From Hermatobates lingyangjiaoensis (Eukaryota; Arthropoda; Insecta; Hemiptera; Hermatobatidae), in contig JAPFBL010000008.1 of assembly GCA_026182355.1 (NCBI GenBank), positions 2,948,501-3,012,500 of the forward strand: DNA of 64,000 bases, given 5' to 3'. Shown here piece after piece: positions 44,014-55,717 of this stretch. Position 1 is the stretch's first letter. The number at the start of each line of letters is the position of its first letter. A program made the position numbers and the translations under genes. Under the pieces are notes generated by a model. The model was not told the DNA's origin, ran no database searches, and saw only the letters and a list, made by a program, of their open reading frames with translations.

Positions 44014-45384
44014 GAAACAATGAACCACAATATATGACGAATTTTTATAATAAATGATTTTTACTAACCTCTTTTTTATATAAAAATTAAACCTGTAGGC
44101 AAGAAGATGTGAGCTCGTGTGTGCACTGACCAATGAAATATGGGCCTCTTCAGCATTTATAATAATGATATTAAATTCAATTGTAAAATCTGCAAACTGT
44201 TACAATCCATTGAAGGAGTGACTGTGATACTTGGCGTGGACGCCAATGGGAACGCTTTTACAGAAGTATTATCTCAGTTCATCTTGAGGCAAAGCATGGT
44301 ATAAGCCAAAGCCTAGGCACATTTTACTGAACTCTATTTTTCAAACAAAAGAAGAATTCGGTGTTTTGTGTTAACGAAAACTTACATGATTGGATAGTTA
44401 TTTATAGAATAATCTCAATAAAGGAAGCGAATGCAGTTTGAATCTTACTAAGGTCATCTATCAATACTATGTCTATTTATAGTTACATTCTCGTATATAT
44501 AGAATAGTTATTTCATAAGTATGTCAATAATTATCGAGTGATTTTATAAATTTTTTTTTACTGGTTTAATTTATGATTTAGGTGAAATAAATCACCCGTA
44601 TCATTTCGAGTGATGGTGTTATCTGTAAGATAACCTAAGACTGAGTTAGGGGAATCAGTAATGAATGAATGTCGCGTACACTTTCTCCGAAATTAATATT
44701 ACGCCTTTAATGAGTAAGTTCTTAAAAATATTCAATATATTTGGAAATTTGCTGTTTATATTATAAAGATAAATTATAGCATAGTGTAGCATCTAAAGCT
44801 GTTTTAATTCTACTTCCTTTCAATTCTTTTGTCCCTTTTCCAGCCAGCTGTTTGTTTTTCAAATTTCGGATTCAATGAATTCCATATTTTAATGTCGTTT
44901 CAGCACCCCCAGATCATGATCGAAAATTCAATTTGTTGAAAACGAAATGTTCTGGCGTAAAATCGAGAATTAATTATTGATATTTATCAAAGGTTCGAAT
45001 TGAAATGTTCATAAAAATGACATGTGTTTGGCAAACATGTTGGCTTTGTTTCCAAGATAAAATGAAAAAAAAAGGAAGTTTTCGAAAGCGAAATAGAAAT
45101 CCTGTATTCACATGCTGACACCCTGATAACTAAGACACATTGAGATCCTATGGATGTATAAATGAAATATAGTAATTCTATATTGTACTGATGCAGATTA
45201 TTACCTACTCACTGAATTTACGAAAAAGCAACATCTGTAAGAGTTGGTGACTAGTAAATGCAATGTTTCATTTGTGTAAATCATTTATAAATAAATTTAA
45301 ATACCTCAAATTGCCTATTTCAACTGTAACTTCTCAATGTGTAACAACTTACGACTCCGTCTCCACATCCTCTCCGTCTGGAGC
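44014..45384. other. AT-rich DNA, no gene seen
   Basis: No recognisable features. Confidence 0.5.
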
Positions 45385-45598
45385 TAAACTCTCATTGCCA
45401 ACGTTTCGGTTTTTATTTAAAACCATTTTCAAAAGGTTTTAAGTAAGTATACTTCTGCCTATTAAAAAGGTTTTAAATAAAACCGAAACGTTGGCAATGA
45501 GAGTTTAATTTGAACCTGAAGAACTGACCGGGTTTCGATAAACTTTAGTTTTGTTTCTATTCCACGGTCGATACGTTTATCAATATTTATATATATAT
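45385..45598. mobile_element. Family G palindrome, copy 5
   Basis: The minus arm (45385 to about 45435) and plus arm (about 45460-45509) share TAAACTCTCATTGCCAACGT / ACGTTGGCAATGAGAGTTTA. Only the plus arm continues through TTTGAACCTGAAGAACTGAC and a tail (TTCTATTCCACGGTCGATAC) into a TA tract at about 45587. The minus arm stops short, so both arms and tail differ in extent. Confidence 0.7.
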
Positions 45599-46979
45599 CT
45601 GATTATCATTCGTGTTTTTCTTTAAATTTTGAAATTATATATGTATAAAATTTTAAAAAAATTGTTGAATATAATACTTTAAATCAATCACTAAATTAAA
45701 TAACTTGTATCGTTACATTATAATTATACATAGATTCATCTAATATATATTCTACCTACAATAATATAATTGGATAAATGTGTTGCTACTCGTATATTAC
45801 AGCAGGTTTTTAAATATTTTTATAAGCTCTATTTTATTTTTCAGTAGTTTTGTATGTAACCAAGTAGCGTTTGTAACGTTCTTCTTCCCGATCCCAAAGC
45901 TGTGCAATGTTTAAAATAATATATTTACGAAGTCCTTATACTAATAGAGTGTATGAAATTAAAAAAAAAGATAAGATTTCAAGTACTGAATAACCTAAAT
46001 TCACAGAAAGAACACGCATAAACGATATGACAGAAACTCACTACTACATATCGACTGTCTTCCATGAGGTAGAAAGATACGGGTTGCTCCGAAGGCAAGT
46101 GTTGACTCATATAGAGTATATTGAAGAAAATATAATAATTGCTCCGTTGTAATGAAGTACTCAGAGGTATTGAAACGACGTGGAACTGTATTGTTTATGT
46201 CATATTAAATGGCTTGGTACATATTCAATTAAAGGGATTCAAAAATGAGTAGTTGGTCTGTCTGGAAAGTTAATTGCTGAGGAAATTAGGGGACTGTCTG
46301 AGAGGGACTGGTAAATTAGATGGAGGGGAGAGGGCGAGTCGCCCTTCTGGGAGACATTTCCTGTAAAACTGAAAGAGGGCAGATTGACTTTTGTAGGATA
46401 ACGAGAAATCTGTTGACCTGACATCTGCTTGGCATTGGGGTTTTTTCTGAAAAATCTAATCGGTACCCATGATTTGAATTAGTAAACATTTGAAAACAAT
46501 TATATTAGAACGGCTGATGGGGAAAGTAATATATGAATACTTTAAAACACCAATGTAGAGCTCATTATTTTCAAGGGTCATATCCCAAATGGACTGCACT
46601 GGAAGAAAAGGAATTTTTACCTATAATGAAGGAACTTTTCTTTTACTACAAGAAAAGTTAGTATAATATCTAGTTTATATTAAAACAGTTTTGTAATACA
46701 TTTAGTTATATATTTAAATATAAACATTCAATCAAAATCTCACATTCATCTTGATGACTTAAATATAAGTTATGAGTCGGCATACATATTACTTCCAATA
46801 CAATTTGCTTGTACATAGCTGCAGCAGGCCCGTGCAGGGTCGACTCCAACTCCTCTATTTTTCAACAGCCGACTCCGATTCCAGCTTCGACTCCAGATCT
46901 TCATTTTATGATTAAAAAACAGATGACAGGTGGATAATAATATAATTAGTACTTTGTAATAGGAATGTTGTAAATATGT
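45599..46979. other. Unannotated stretch with a GACTCC-rich patch
   Basis: Positions about 46838-46900 carry several CGACTCCxA/GATTCCAG words, a low-complexity hexamer-like repeat. A 13-bp GGGCGA-G-TCGCCC hairpin lies near 46331. No coding feature is supported. Confidence 0.5.
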
Positions 46980-47436
46980 AACCCCCTTCTATTTCCTACC
47001 GCAAACCTCCCAATCTAAAAAGTATTTTTTCCCACTCTTCTCTTCAGTCTTCCAATCCACCTCTAACCCTAATCCTTCCTTCGATTCCCCTCTCAACCAT
47101 CATTCCTACCCCATTCATGTCAATACCACTTGTACCTCTTCCAACTGCGTTTACCGACTGGATTGCACTCAGTGCGACTCTTTTTATGTTGGCTTAACTT
47201 CCACTAAGCTAAGCCTTCGTATGAATGGTCATAGGGCTTCAGTCGGTAAACTTAGTAACCTTCCTATAGCCATTCATGCAAACTCCCATGGCCTCAGGTT
47301 CAATGACTGTTTCCGAGTTCAAATACTTAATCAGATCCCCGATCCTAATACCAAAGTTACATTAAGAGCTTCTGAGGAAGCATACATATGCTTGCTTGCT
47401 GCTCGTTTTTCCCCTGGACTCATCCTCAATTGTTAA
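46980..47436 (+). pseudogene. PLE GIY-YIG endonuclease fragment (family C2), 5'-truncated
   Basis: Coding remnant homologous to the C-terminal third of the family C protein at 59.3-61.6 kb. It starts in the linker (ISYRKPPNLKSIFSHSS). After a deletion it contains NCVYRLDCTQCDSFYVGLTS (the GIY-YIG-like core, with CVY and YVG), LRMNGHRASVGKLSNLPIAI and VTLRASEEAYICLLAARFSP, ending LILNC at 47433. About 50 bp present in family C, encoding CGRRGCQTC, is missing and the frame shifts there, so the conserved cysteine knuckle upstream of the endonuclease is lost. Residue identity in the shared part is high but synonymous and replacement changes are present, so this is a sister subfamily. Confidence 0.8.
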
Positions 47437-47770
47437 TTATTATTATAATTATTTTAAAAGGTTTTTTTTTAAATTTTGTATGTTGTTATTATGTTTTTAT
47501 TCGTTTTTACTTTTTATTTTGGCTTTTCACTTCCTTTCCCTCCCTTCTCGCTGGGTGGTTGTAGTGGGGGTACTGACTAACGGTTGTGCTGCTACTGTTC
47601 TTGTTTAGTCGTCTCTCTGCCTTCCTGCGGGACTCTTCGCCTCCTGATGACGACGATAGTCGAAATATAGAAGTGTGTTATTCATGCATCTATCTGTGTG
47701 CTATCTTCTTTTTAATTGGTTTTTATTTAAAAGTCCGTTGGACCGTTTCATTTAATTACTTAATATATAT
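47437..47770 (+). mobile_element. Family C2 3' UTR, hammerhead-like motif and tail
   Basis: After the stop, a T-rich UTR leads to CTTCCTGCGGGACTCTTCGC and CTCCTGATGA-C-GAC-GATA-GTC-GAAATAT at 47641-47670 (CUGANGA-N-hairpin-GAAA). The tail is AAAGTCCGTTGGACCGTTTC, ending in TA-rich sequence at about 47763. The layout matches family C at 61.9 kb. Confidence 0.8.
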
Positions 47771-48402
47771 TTATATATATTGGTTGTATAACTTAACACG
47801 GATGAATGGCTGACTAATTTGTCTAATACATATTGGAGTAATTTTTTAAAGTTAATTAGAAGAAGGGTAGTTTGCACTAAAGAGGCCTTCAGGACTCGTA
47901 TTTCACTGTTAGATAATGCCGACGTAACCCCATGTCAATGTACAAGCAACAAAGTATCAATGACATGTCATTTGTTACAGGATAAAATTGTACATTGCGT
48001 AATTATCGTTAATGTAACAGAGGGAAACTGGTTTCGTGACCTTCCATATGATGAATTTATTTTTCTTTTATTATATTGAGTGATTGTATTATCACAGCAA
48101 AAAATCAATTCCACTTTGATTTTGTGTATATGTGGGTAGATAGGTTTATGTGTTTTCGTTACAAACTGTAACCCAAAAGTTTTTGACTACACTGCTAAAA
48201 GTGTTTTAGCACTGCAGGTGCAATTCAGCATTTTAGTTGTTGTTTTTTACGGCGTCTTTTTATGAATTCTTTCAGATGTAAAGAAATAAGTGTCTGGTAT
48301 CATAAAATCAGAATATTAGTAATATTATTATTTTTATTAATTAATGAAGACTTTATTATCAAAATACCCTTGGATATGTATACCCTGTATGTGTATATGT
48401 AT
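47771..48402. other. Unannotated stretch
   Basis: An 86-codon cysteine-containing plus frame (47819-48079) has no recognised family. Confidence 0.4.
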
Positions 48403-48722
48403 ACCCTGGTCAGGTTACATACTAGTTGGTAACGTACTTGCCTCTGGGCTTTAGATCCGGGGTTAGATAACCGGATCCTCGATTTGTTCTTGAGGAGTGT
48501 GAAAAAAAATCTGTGTATGTCGTCTCTCGGAGAGGACACTAAGTCTATACGATCTCAAGAATTCGTTAAACAAGCCTACTCTAAATGCACTAGGAGTGAG
48601 GCTAAATTTAGGATTCCACTGTAGAATGTCCATTGTATGGCATCAGATACGGTGAATCTCAGACGTATGTGTGTTCTTTGTCGGACGGTCATTGCAAACT
48701 AACTTGATCTGACCTAACCTTC
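48403..48722 (+). mobile_element. SINE family 1, copy j
   Basis: Degenerate head (CCTCTGGGCTTTAGATCC; box B GGGGTTAGATAACC mutated), body GTCTCTCGGAGAGGACACTA, TTTAGGATTCCACTGTAGAA, TGTCCATTGTATGGCATCAG. It ends near CTGACCTAACC, a shortened CCTAA-type tail. Confidence 0.75.
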
Positions 48723-49096
48723 ATTAGATACCGCCTTGGTGGGTTAGTCAGTAAGATTACGTCAGTGTATTGATAACAGAGACGTCGGTTCTATTTTCTC
48801 GACTTTTGGTTGTCTGTGCTGCCTTGATTTTTATATATAATTGGTTGGAGAGTCACATAATGAAAACTGAGTAGTTAAATAATTAACAAAAAAAAAAAGA
48901 AAAAGAAAGTGCTATTAAATAACGCACCATACTTATCGTGTGAATTTGCTTATAACACATTCTTTTCTAATATTTGGAAGGCTTTCCTCGTCTCTTCTTT
49001 CATACTTTGTAAGGCACTGCCTATGGAGTTGGTCAACATGATTCTACTGAATATCAGTCGTCATCAGGATATTGCTAGAGAGTTGCTTTAGATATT
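48723..49096. other. Unannotated stretch
   Basis: No recognisable features. Confidence 0.5.
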
Positions 49097-49175
49097 TGAA
49101 AACATATATATAAAGTAAAGTTAGGTGGGCGGGTTCAAAGCTTTTGTTGGAACCTTCATCCTTTACCTGGTTAAA
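49097..49175 (-). mobile_element. K-like PLE 3' end next to a TA tract
   Basis: Minus-strand reading: GGATGAAGGTTCCAACAAAA, GCTTTGAACCCGCCCACC, TAACTTTACTT then (TA). The order (GAAGGT, hairpin-like segment, GAAxCxNCGGC-like, AACTT, TA tract) parallels family K at 11.4 kb. Tentative. Confidence 0.35.
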
Positions 49176-49427
49176 TAGACTTGGTCTGTTCGCAAATAGC
49201 GCCAAGATTCTAATCTTTTCAATTTGTGTATTTATTCATATATTTGTTGCTGTATTATGATAGCTTGTATTATTTGTCTCTCTCTTTATAAAGAAATTTT
49301 GTATTGTTTGGTAGAAATTCTCGTACCAGCTTTAATTTTTGGATTTGTTTGGTGGTGTCCCTGCTGCAAGTACATGTTGAGCCGTCTAGATAAGAAGCGG
49401 ATGTGGAATATCTAAAGGAAATCTCAG

Positions 49428-49495
49428 TTTTGTCTCGATGGTGACTGATGTTCAGTCGAAACGTGTCGACCAACACGATAGGCTGTACCTCACAG
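49428..49495 (+). mobile_element. Family L: possible PLE-like motif
   Basis: GGTGACTGATGTTCAGTCGAAACGTGTCGACC places a GACT/AGTC hairpin directly before GAAACG. The CUGAUG word falls inside the loop, so the core is unlike families C-J. It could be a relative of K or chance. Confidence 0.3.
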
Positions 49496-50348
49496 TGTAT
49501 GAATGTGACGACGAGGAAAGGCTTCCGATGATTAGAATAAATGTACTGTGAGCAAATAAATAGTTATTGTGTGGTATACGTTATAAGTGGAAGGATGTGG
49601 ACATGCGGAGTTTGATAGTACTGGGTACTGTGAATATAAAGCAAGGCTGTAGTGACGCGTGCAGTTTCTCGGTCTGTGACTTGACTGGTCTAGTGCTCGC
49701 TGCTAGGCCCGGTTAATATTCATAGCCAGTACAGGGTGACACTAATTGCCTCCCTTCATCATTCACGACCCCTTGGCCCGATCACTAATGCCCTACTGCT
49801 CAGACACAGCGCTCCCTTCCCCTTGTAATTGCTTGTCAGACACATAGAAAAGAAACAAGACCCCACTGAATTATCCCGACTGGATTTATTTCGTGTACAT
49901 TTATTGGAATCAAGTGGTCCTTCAATATATCTAGGATGCAATCAACTAACAACTATAAATTTTCGAACCATGACTTCAATCATATATAGAGTTTCCATTT
50001 TATAAGTTGTTCTATAATCGAATTAGTTGATTTTTCGAACTTCAATTTTTTATATACTGATTAACGTGAATTAATATCCACCTACATTCATCGACTCATT
50101 ATTCACCTTTCTTGTACTACTTCGCGTAACAGGTTCTAATACAGATTTTTTTATTCATTTATTTAAATACGAATCAAAATCCTTTTAAAATTCAAGGTCT
50201 TTTTTTTATTATGTTAACATTAATTAATACATACTAAACTAATAAATACTAATTACAAATAATAATGAGAATGATAATTAAATAAAACAAAATTGAGGCA
50301 ATGGCAGTTAAGCTAACTGTAACGTGACGATGACAAACTATATTACTG
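49496..50348. other. Unannotated stretch
   Basis: GC-richer at about 49640-49890 without a recognisable frame or element. Confidence 0.45.
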
Positions 50349-50613
50349 CTAGTGCAGCTCATTGGCAACATGTTCGCCTCTAGACTAGTAGATCTGGAGG
50401 TCAATACCCGCTCTGTTCTTCGATTTATTCATGCTGGAGCTAAAAAAATTCTGAGGTTATTGTGCCTTGGAGAGAAGGTCAAGCCGTCGGTCCAGAGCCT
50501 GTACGTTATCAAGTACTCGGTAATGCACTTTTGTTAGGACTCCCTAGGTAGAATGTTTATTCTGTGGTATCATACAGAGCCAATGTTCGGACTATGTGTT
50601 TTCTCCTCTGCTA
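50349..50613 (+). mobile_element. SINE family 1, copy k
   Basis: Head AGTGCAGCTCATTGGCAACA, CGCCTCTAGACTAGTAGATC and mutated box B (GGAGGTCAATACCC). Body TTCGATTTATTCATGCTGGA, CTTGGAGAGAAGGTCAAGCC and GAGCCTGTACGTTATCAAGT. 3' part TGTGTTTTCTCCTCTG without the CCTAA tail. Confidence 0.78.
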
Positions 50614-50904
50614 AGCAGTCTATCATTTATTTTAAAATAAACTAGTTCGACCGTAATTGGTTTGTTAGTTGATGTATACATTTCCGTTTTCAGATGCTTA
50701 ATAACAACTTCTGATAGAGTTGAGGTGGGGTAGGGACTCCACTAATTTATCCGTTTTTTCAGAGTTAATTGATTACACAACACATTAAATGAGAAGAAAG
50801 AAAAAACTATTTCTTAGTGGGAAAGAACCTCGTTAGGAGTGCTAATGATTTCATTTGCTGGATCTAATTAATAATTCCTAAAGAAGAAGAACTTATCTAC
50901 TTAC

Positions 50905-51113
50905 CTAACAATGCGGACGCTCTGCTGTTGAGGCAGAGCGGTGCTAACCAGTAGAATCGGTGACGCCCTAACCAGTAGAGACGTGCTTCGTGAAGTCTGC
51001 TATCGCTCTGTTCTGGACATAGTGTGGGTGATGTGCGTCTGGTGCCTCCACGGCATAGCCCCCACGCTAGAGTAGATGGTCCATCCATGCATTAAACCAG
51101 GCTGTCGTGGCTC
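50905..51113 (-). other. Candidate spliced exon (coding status unclear)
   Basis: On the minus strand a polypyrimidine tract and acceptor (TTATTCTTTTTTAG) end at 51114. A consensus donor (GTTAG|GTAAGTAG) starts at 50904. The 209 bp between are conspicuously GC-richer than all surrounding DNA. An ATG-started frame (from 51088) is open to the donor and includes LAWGLCRGGTRRTSPTLCPE. Another frame (QPGLMHGWTIYSSVGAMPWR) stops after 38 codons. A short internal repeat (CTACTGGTTAG twice) is present. It may be a 5' exon, a UTR or lncRNA exon. No family was recognised. Confidence 0.45.
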
Positions 51114-52535
51114 CTAAAAAAGAATAATTGTAATAATCATTATTTTATTGTACTTATAGTTTTAAATGAGTTACTATTTCGATAGTTACATAATAATGAA
51201 TCAGAAACCCTCTGTTATGATATTTATTTTAATTTTCCATGTTTACATTTATCAGATAGAAGCATTAGCAAAACTCACTTTTACATTTCGTCATCCGTTA
51301 TCATCAAAACATTCCAGCTTTAATAGTCGGAATCATATATTTTGTTATATATCAGTGAATGTATCAGTAGTCTAAATAAGTCCTCTGTCAGGCCTTTCGT
51401 CTTTTTGTTAATGATGGCCTTGTGAATTATTTTGTCATTAAGTATTCCTAGATTCGTGTTATTGTCAGTTGAAGTCCTTTCTGCCCTCTACACAATCAGT
51501 TACTCGAGTTTTCTTTGTCATCTGGTTAATGCCAATCTGTCAGTAAGTGGAAATAATTTTATATAAAAAAATATATCAAAAAGTAATCTTTAAGCAATGC
51601 AAAGACGTTTAAATTATTGAGTATGCTACGAAGTAATAATGTTAGTCGTGATTGTTTGAAGGTAGTGTTGGACGAATAGTTTTTGAGTTCGGGGAATAGT
51701 GAGAGTGGAACTCGTTTAACATTTCATCAGATTGTTGGTGCAAGCGGAAGTGGTGGGTTGATCGAGATGGTTCAGGTGGATGCCAAACGCGTACATCCGT
51801 CCAGACTTCAGTCTTTCTTCTTTTCTCTTCAGCCACTGCTAGAGTTCGGCCCTGTTATTCAGAGGCCTCACTCCTTTTGGGCAATCACTGTCTGCCCATA
51901 GATACAGTCAACATTTATAAACCTATTCTTCTCAAAAACAGATGATGTTTACTAGTTATTAAATGTCTACCAGAAGATTTATGACACGGTGAATATATAT
52001 TTTTTTAATATAATAGTTAGTGAAATGAATAATAAATAAAGAGCATGAATTACAATTTTTGTAATGTGTTCGCAAAGATATAGAAAGTTGTATTGGTATA
52101 ATTTTATGTGGAAATTATTTTTGGTTATTGCCTTTTCTTTGCTTTCATTTTCATTGATATTTGTATTTTGTTCATATAAATTAATAAACTAACTACCTGA
52201 TTACAGTACTACAGTGACAGCCATATGATAAATATGTGAGACACCAGTGCTTAGCTGACAATTGAACCTCTGGTGCAGTCCATGAGCTGATTTTACACGT
52301 GAGATGATAATCTGAGCACTCCCTCCTCAAAGTTATGCCGTCTAGAGTCTGTTGATATCTGTCTTAAAGTTGCTCATCTCTATTATCACTTCAGTACTAA
52401 AATTGGAGCAATGAGAATCATTGCTTGATACTTCACTATAAGTATTAGCCAGTGCGTCACTTGTAGACAATGTGCATAATACAATACCACTCAGAATAGT
52501 GGAATCATGGTCTTTCATATTGATTACAGACTCAT
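51114..52535. other. Unannotated stretch
   Basis: Both strands are open at 51642-51901, but neither product is recognised. Positions about 52342-52578 are open on the minus strand for 78 codons without a known domain. The end of that segment (52536-52575) resembles the satellite unit downstream. Confidence 0.4.
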
Positions 52536-52691
52536 GACGCCTCGAAAACAGAACCTCTTCACATTGAACCCTCTCCAAGCTGGTTAATTAAGAGTCACCT
52601 CCCCCATCCTATCAAGCTCTAAGCTTAACTGACTCTTCGTGCCCATTTAGTACATAGTAAACACATGATATTTATAATCTACTGGTAAGAC

Positions 52692-53397
52692 TGGTCCTCT
52701 GACTGTAATAATAATACCAAGATTCTATGACGACCTCGAAAACGACTCTTTCACATGACATGGTAATGAACTGCCAGACAAAACTTACTGACCTCTCCAT
52801 TTATAGTAACATAATAATTCATGGTAGTGGGCTTCTGATCTGTAATATAAGACTATACGACCTCGAAAACGACTCTTTCACATGTCATGGTAATGAACTG
52901 CCAGATAAAACTTACTGACCTCTCCATTTATAGTGACACAATAATTCATAGTAGTGGGCTTCTGATCTGTAATATAAGACTATACGACCTCGAAAACGAC
53001 TCTTTCACATGACATGGTAATGAACTGCCAGACAAAACTTACTGACCTCTCCATTTATAGTGACACAATAATTCATAGTAGTGGGCCTCTGATCTGTAAT
53101 TTAAGACTATACGACCTCGAAAACGACTCTTTCACATGACATGGTAATGGATGCCAGACAAAACTTACTGACCTCTCCATTTATAGTAACACAATAATTC
53201 ATGGTAGTGGGCCTCTGATCTGTAATATAAGACTATACGACCTCGAAAATGACTCTTTCACATGACATGGTAATGGACTGCCAGACAAAACTTACTGACC
53301 TCTCCATTTATAGTAACACAATAATTCATGGTAGTGGGCCTCTGATCTATAATATAAGACTATACGACCTCGAAAACCACTCCTTCTCATGACAGAA
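52692..53397 (+). repeat. Satellite: about 5.3 copies of a 127-bp unit
   Basis: The word CGACCTCGAAAA starts at 52731, 52858, 52985, 53112, 53238 (CGACCTCGAAAA with a T change after) and 53365, i.e. spacings 127, 127, 127, 126, 127. Each unit contains ACGACTCTTTCACATGACAT, GGTAATGAACTGCCAGA, TTACTGACCTCTCCATTTAT, AACACAATAATTCATGGTAG and GGGCCTCTGATCTGTAATAT. Copies differ at few positions. The leftmost unit is more diverged and the last breaks off after about 30 bp. The period is not a multiple of three, so no repeated peptide is encoded. Confidence 0.95.
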
Positions 53398-54749
53398 TAG
53401 GTAAGAGTTATTATTAGTTATATTTCAGAGGTATTAGTTAAGAGTTAGTGTTATTAGTTGAAAATTATTATTTATATGTTTTAATGACATTCTAATTACG
53501 TCAAGTCAAGTTTGCCAAGTAATCGTAGCATTTCCTATGTAAGGATAATAATGCTGTACGAAGGAAGGAACAGTTTCATAGTTTTTGGATCTAGTTGAGA
53601 GTTAGTTTTATTAAACTTTGATATGAGTTTTGAGTGGGCTACGTATAGTATCCAGGTCTGGTTCGTATCATGTTGCCAGAGGCTATGTTAATATAGAATC
53701 CCAGTCCCTCAATAAATTATTTATTCATACATTCTCGCCCAGCACTTGATGGATGAGCCTGTTGAACACCTTAGTTCCCCAAAATCTTTAAATGATATTA
53801 GAAAAACTCTGACTTTTCTCTTATTTTGTTTTTTTTTTCTTGTCTAATCCAAACCTAGCTCCACAAATGGGATGTCGGTGAGAGTAAAAATTCTCTGAGC
53901 TTTACCATTTAGAATTTTATTTATTGTTAATGTTACTTATCACACCAGAAGGATTTACATTTATACAAGTTTTTATCTAATAAATTATTAGTATAATAAA
54001 TAAATTTGCATATGAGTAATAAATTTATGGGCTAAACTATAATATCAGTTATTCGTTTTATTCATATTGCAACATCATGAATGGCTATGTTTAATATTAG
54101 AACATGGGTTTAAATGCAAATTATTTACAATACTTCGAAAGTGGCTTAAGTTTTCAGAAAGTTGCTGAAAAACAGCCTGGAATGTTGCCATTTGAAGAAC
54201 GTGATGTATCGACTTATAAGCGTGAGAACCTCTAAGTTACAATGAATAGTTAGTTCTAAGAAAACATTTGTTTTTTGAGGCAGTCGAACTCCAGGTTAGC
54301 GCCTTTTCCATCTTCACCCACTCAAAGCATTATTTTTGGATTAGGATTTCTAAAAAAAAAAAAAAAATCTATAGGATATTGTGCTTTGGATTTTGATGTG
54401 TTACTATGCTATTAGGAACCACCTCAGTCTCAAGGATGACTCCAGAAGTATTCAACGATCTAGCTGTATATCAGGAAACTTATGATTAGAAAAAAATTAC
54501 TAACTTTTTTATATTGAGAAGCGTCCTAAAGTTGAAAACAAATTTTTTAAAATTAAGGCGGAAAAAAGTTTCAACGCATCGCTAGATAAAGAGATATACC
54601 ATTTTATCTTTGTCGTTTACGATTTATTTCCAAATGACCACTAATCGGTGCCAGATTCTAGAGCGATCTATATTATGCCATGAAATTTAAGCCATCTGTT
54701 TAAAATTTCAAAAATATAAAATAAAATCGTAAAGCTCTTCTTCCTCATC
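53398..54749. other. AT-rich DNA, no gene seen
   Basis: No supported feature. An A run of 15 lies at about 54353. Confidence 0.5.
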
Positions 54750-55273
54750 CTTTATACCAGGAGTTGTCAACCTTTGTTTGCTTGTGGACCCCCACTCCCC
54801 CCGGATACTTAAAAAACATAATTATACAAATTTATAAATAAATATTTGTTTTTAGGTAAATGAATATCGTTAATTATGAAATAATTTCATTACATCTACA
54901 ACGCATGCCGAAATACAAAAATGTTTTTAAAACAATAACAAAATATTTCTTTATTAACATTTTATTAAGCACCCTGAAATAAATTGTAACAGAATCAATT
55001 TTGAATGTACCATAAAGAGAAGTGCAATAGAAAATCTTAAAACATCGGAACATTTTAACATACTGACGAGGATATTAGGCCTTATATTTTAATTATGTTT
55101 GAATATTGTACGGCCAAAGCTTACTACGCTTTGATTTATTTTTGGTTTGCTGTTAAATTCATTTAAACTTAACATAGAGCTCTAACCGCGAGTCATGGAC
55201 CTTCAGAATACTACTTTCCTCATGGACCCCCAGTAATCCTCTGTGGACCCCGTTGAGAACCACTGCTTTATAC
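54750..55273. mobile_element. Non-autonomous hAT transposon with 8-bp target duplication
   Basis: The element spans 54758-55265 (508 bp). The left end CAGGAGTTGTCAACCTTTG and the right end, read inward on the minus strand as CAGTGGTTCTCAACGGGGTC, are imperfect terminal inverted repeats of the hAT type. Both also share an inner GTGGACCCC block. The flanks are identical 8-bp duplications CTTTATAC at 54750-54757 and 55266-55273. The interior is AT-rich with no transposase, so it is a MITE-like copy mobilised in trans. Further TGGACCC-type words near the right end (ATGGACCTTCAG, ATGGACCCCCAG) are typical subterminal repeats. Confidence 0.9.
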
Positions 55274-55717
55274 GTAACCGTCATTTCCTACATACCTCCC
55301 TTCTTTTCCCTTATACTATATCAACAGTTACTCTCGCTTGATCTCCCTTATTTCAGTTCATAATTTGACTGAATGATAAGTATTACATTTTAATTTTGTT
55401 TGTAGTAAGACTTGTAGAGAGATTTAAGAATTCGAAACACATTAATTTATTATTATAATAAAACCACTTAATGAAGAATTTTGTTCTATAATTTTAGCTT
55501 ATTTATACTGCTTTTGTTAGAATTGTCTATAAAACAGTTCTATAACAAGTATCTGGCCACCACCATTATGTGGATCGGTCCTCATTATGATTCCCAGTCC
55601 CTCAATAATTTATTTATTCATACTGTCGCGCAGTTTGACTGGTGTGCATGTTCATCACACCTTAGTTCCTCAAACCTTGTGATAATATTAGAAATATAGT
55701 TAATGGATTAGTTCCAC
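55274..55717. other. Unannotated stretch
   Basis: No recognisable features. A phrase at about 55590-55625 (ATTCCCAGTCCCTCAATAAT..TTATTTATTCATAC) repeats one at about 53697-53740, so a short dispersed repeat is present. Confidence 0.5.

Noticed and set aside
52727..52918. Repeated peptide ENDSFTCHGNELPDKTY in the satellite
   Set aside because: The 127-bp period is not divisible by three, so the frame is not maintained from unit to unit.
52692..53397. CRISPR-like array
   Set aside because: Units are contiguous 127-bp repeats without variable spacers, and the DNA is eukaryotic.
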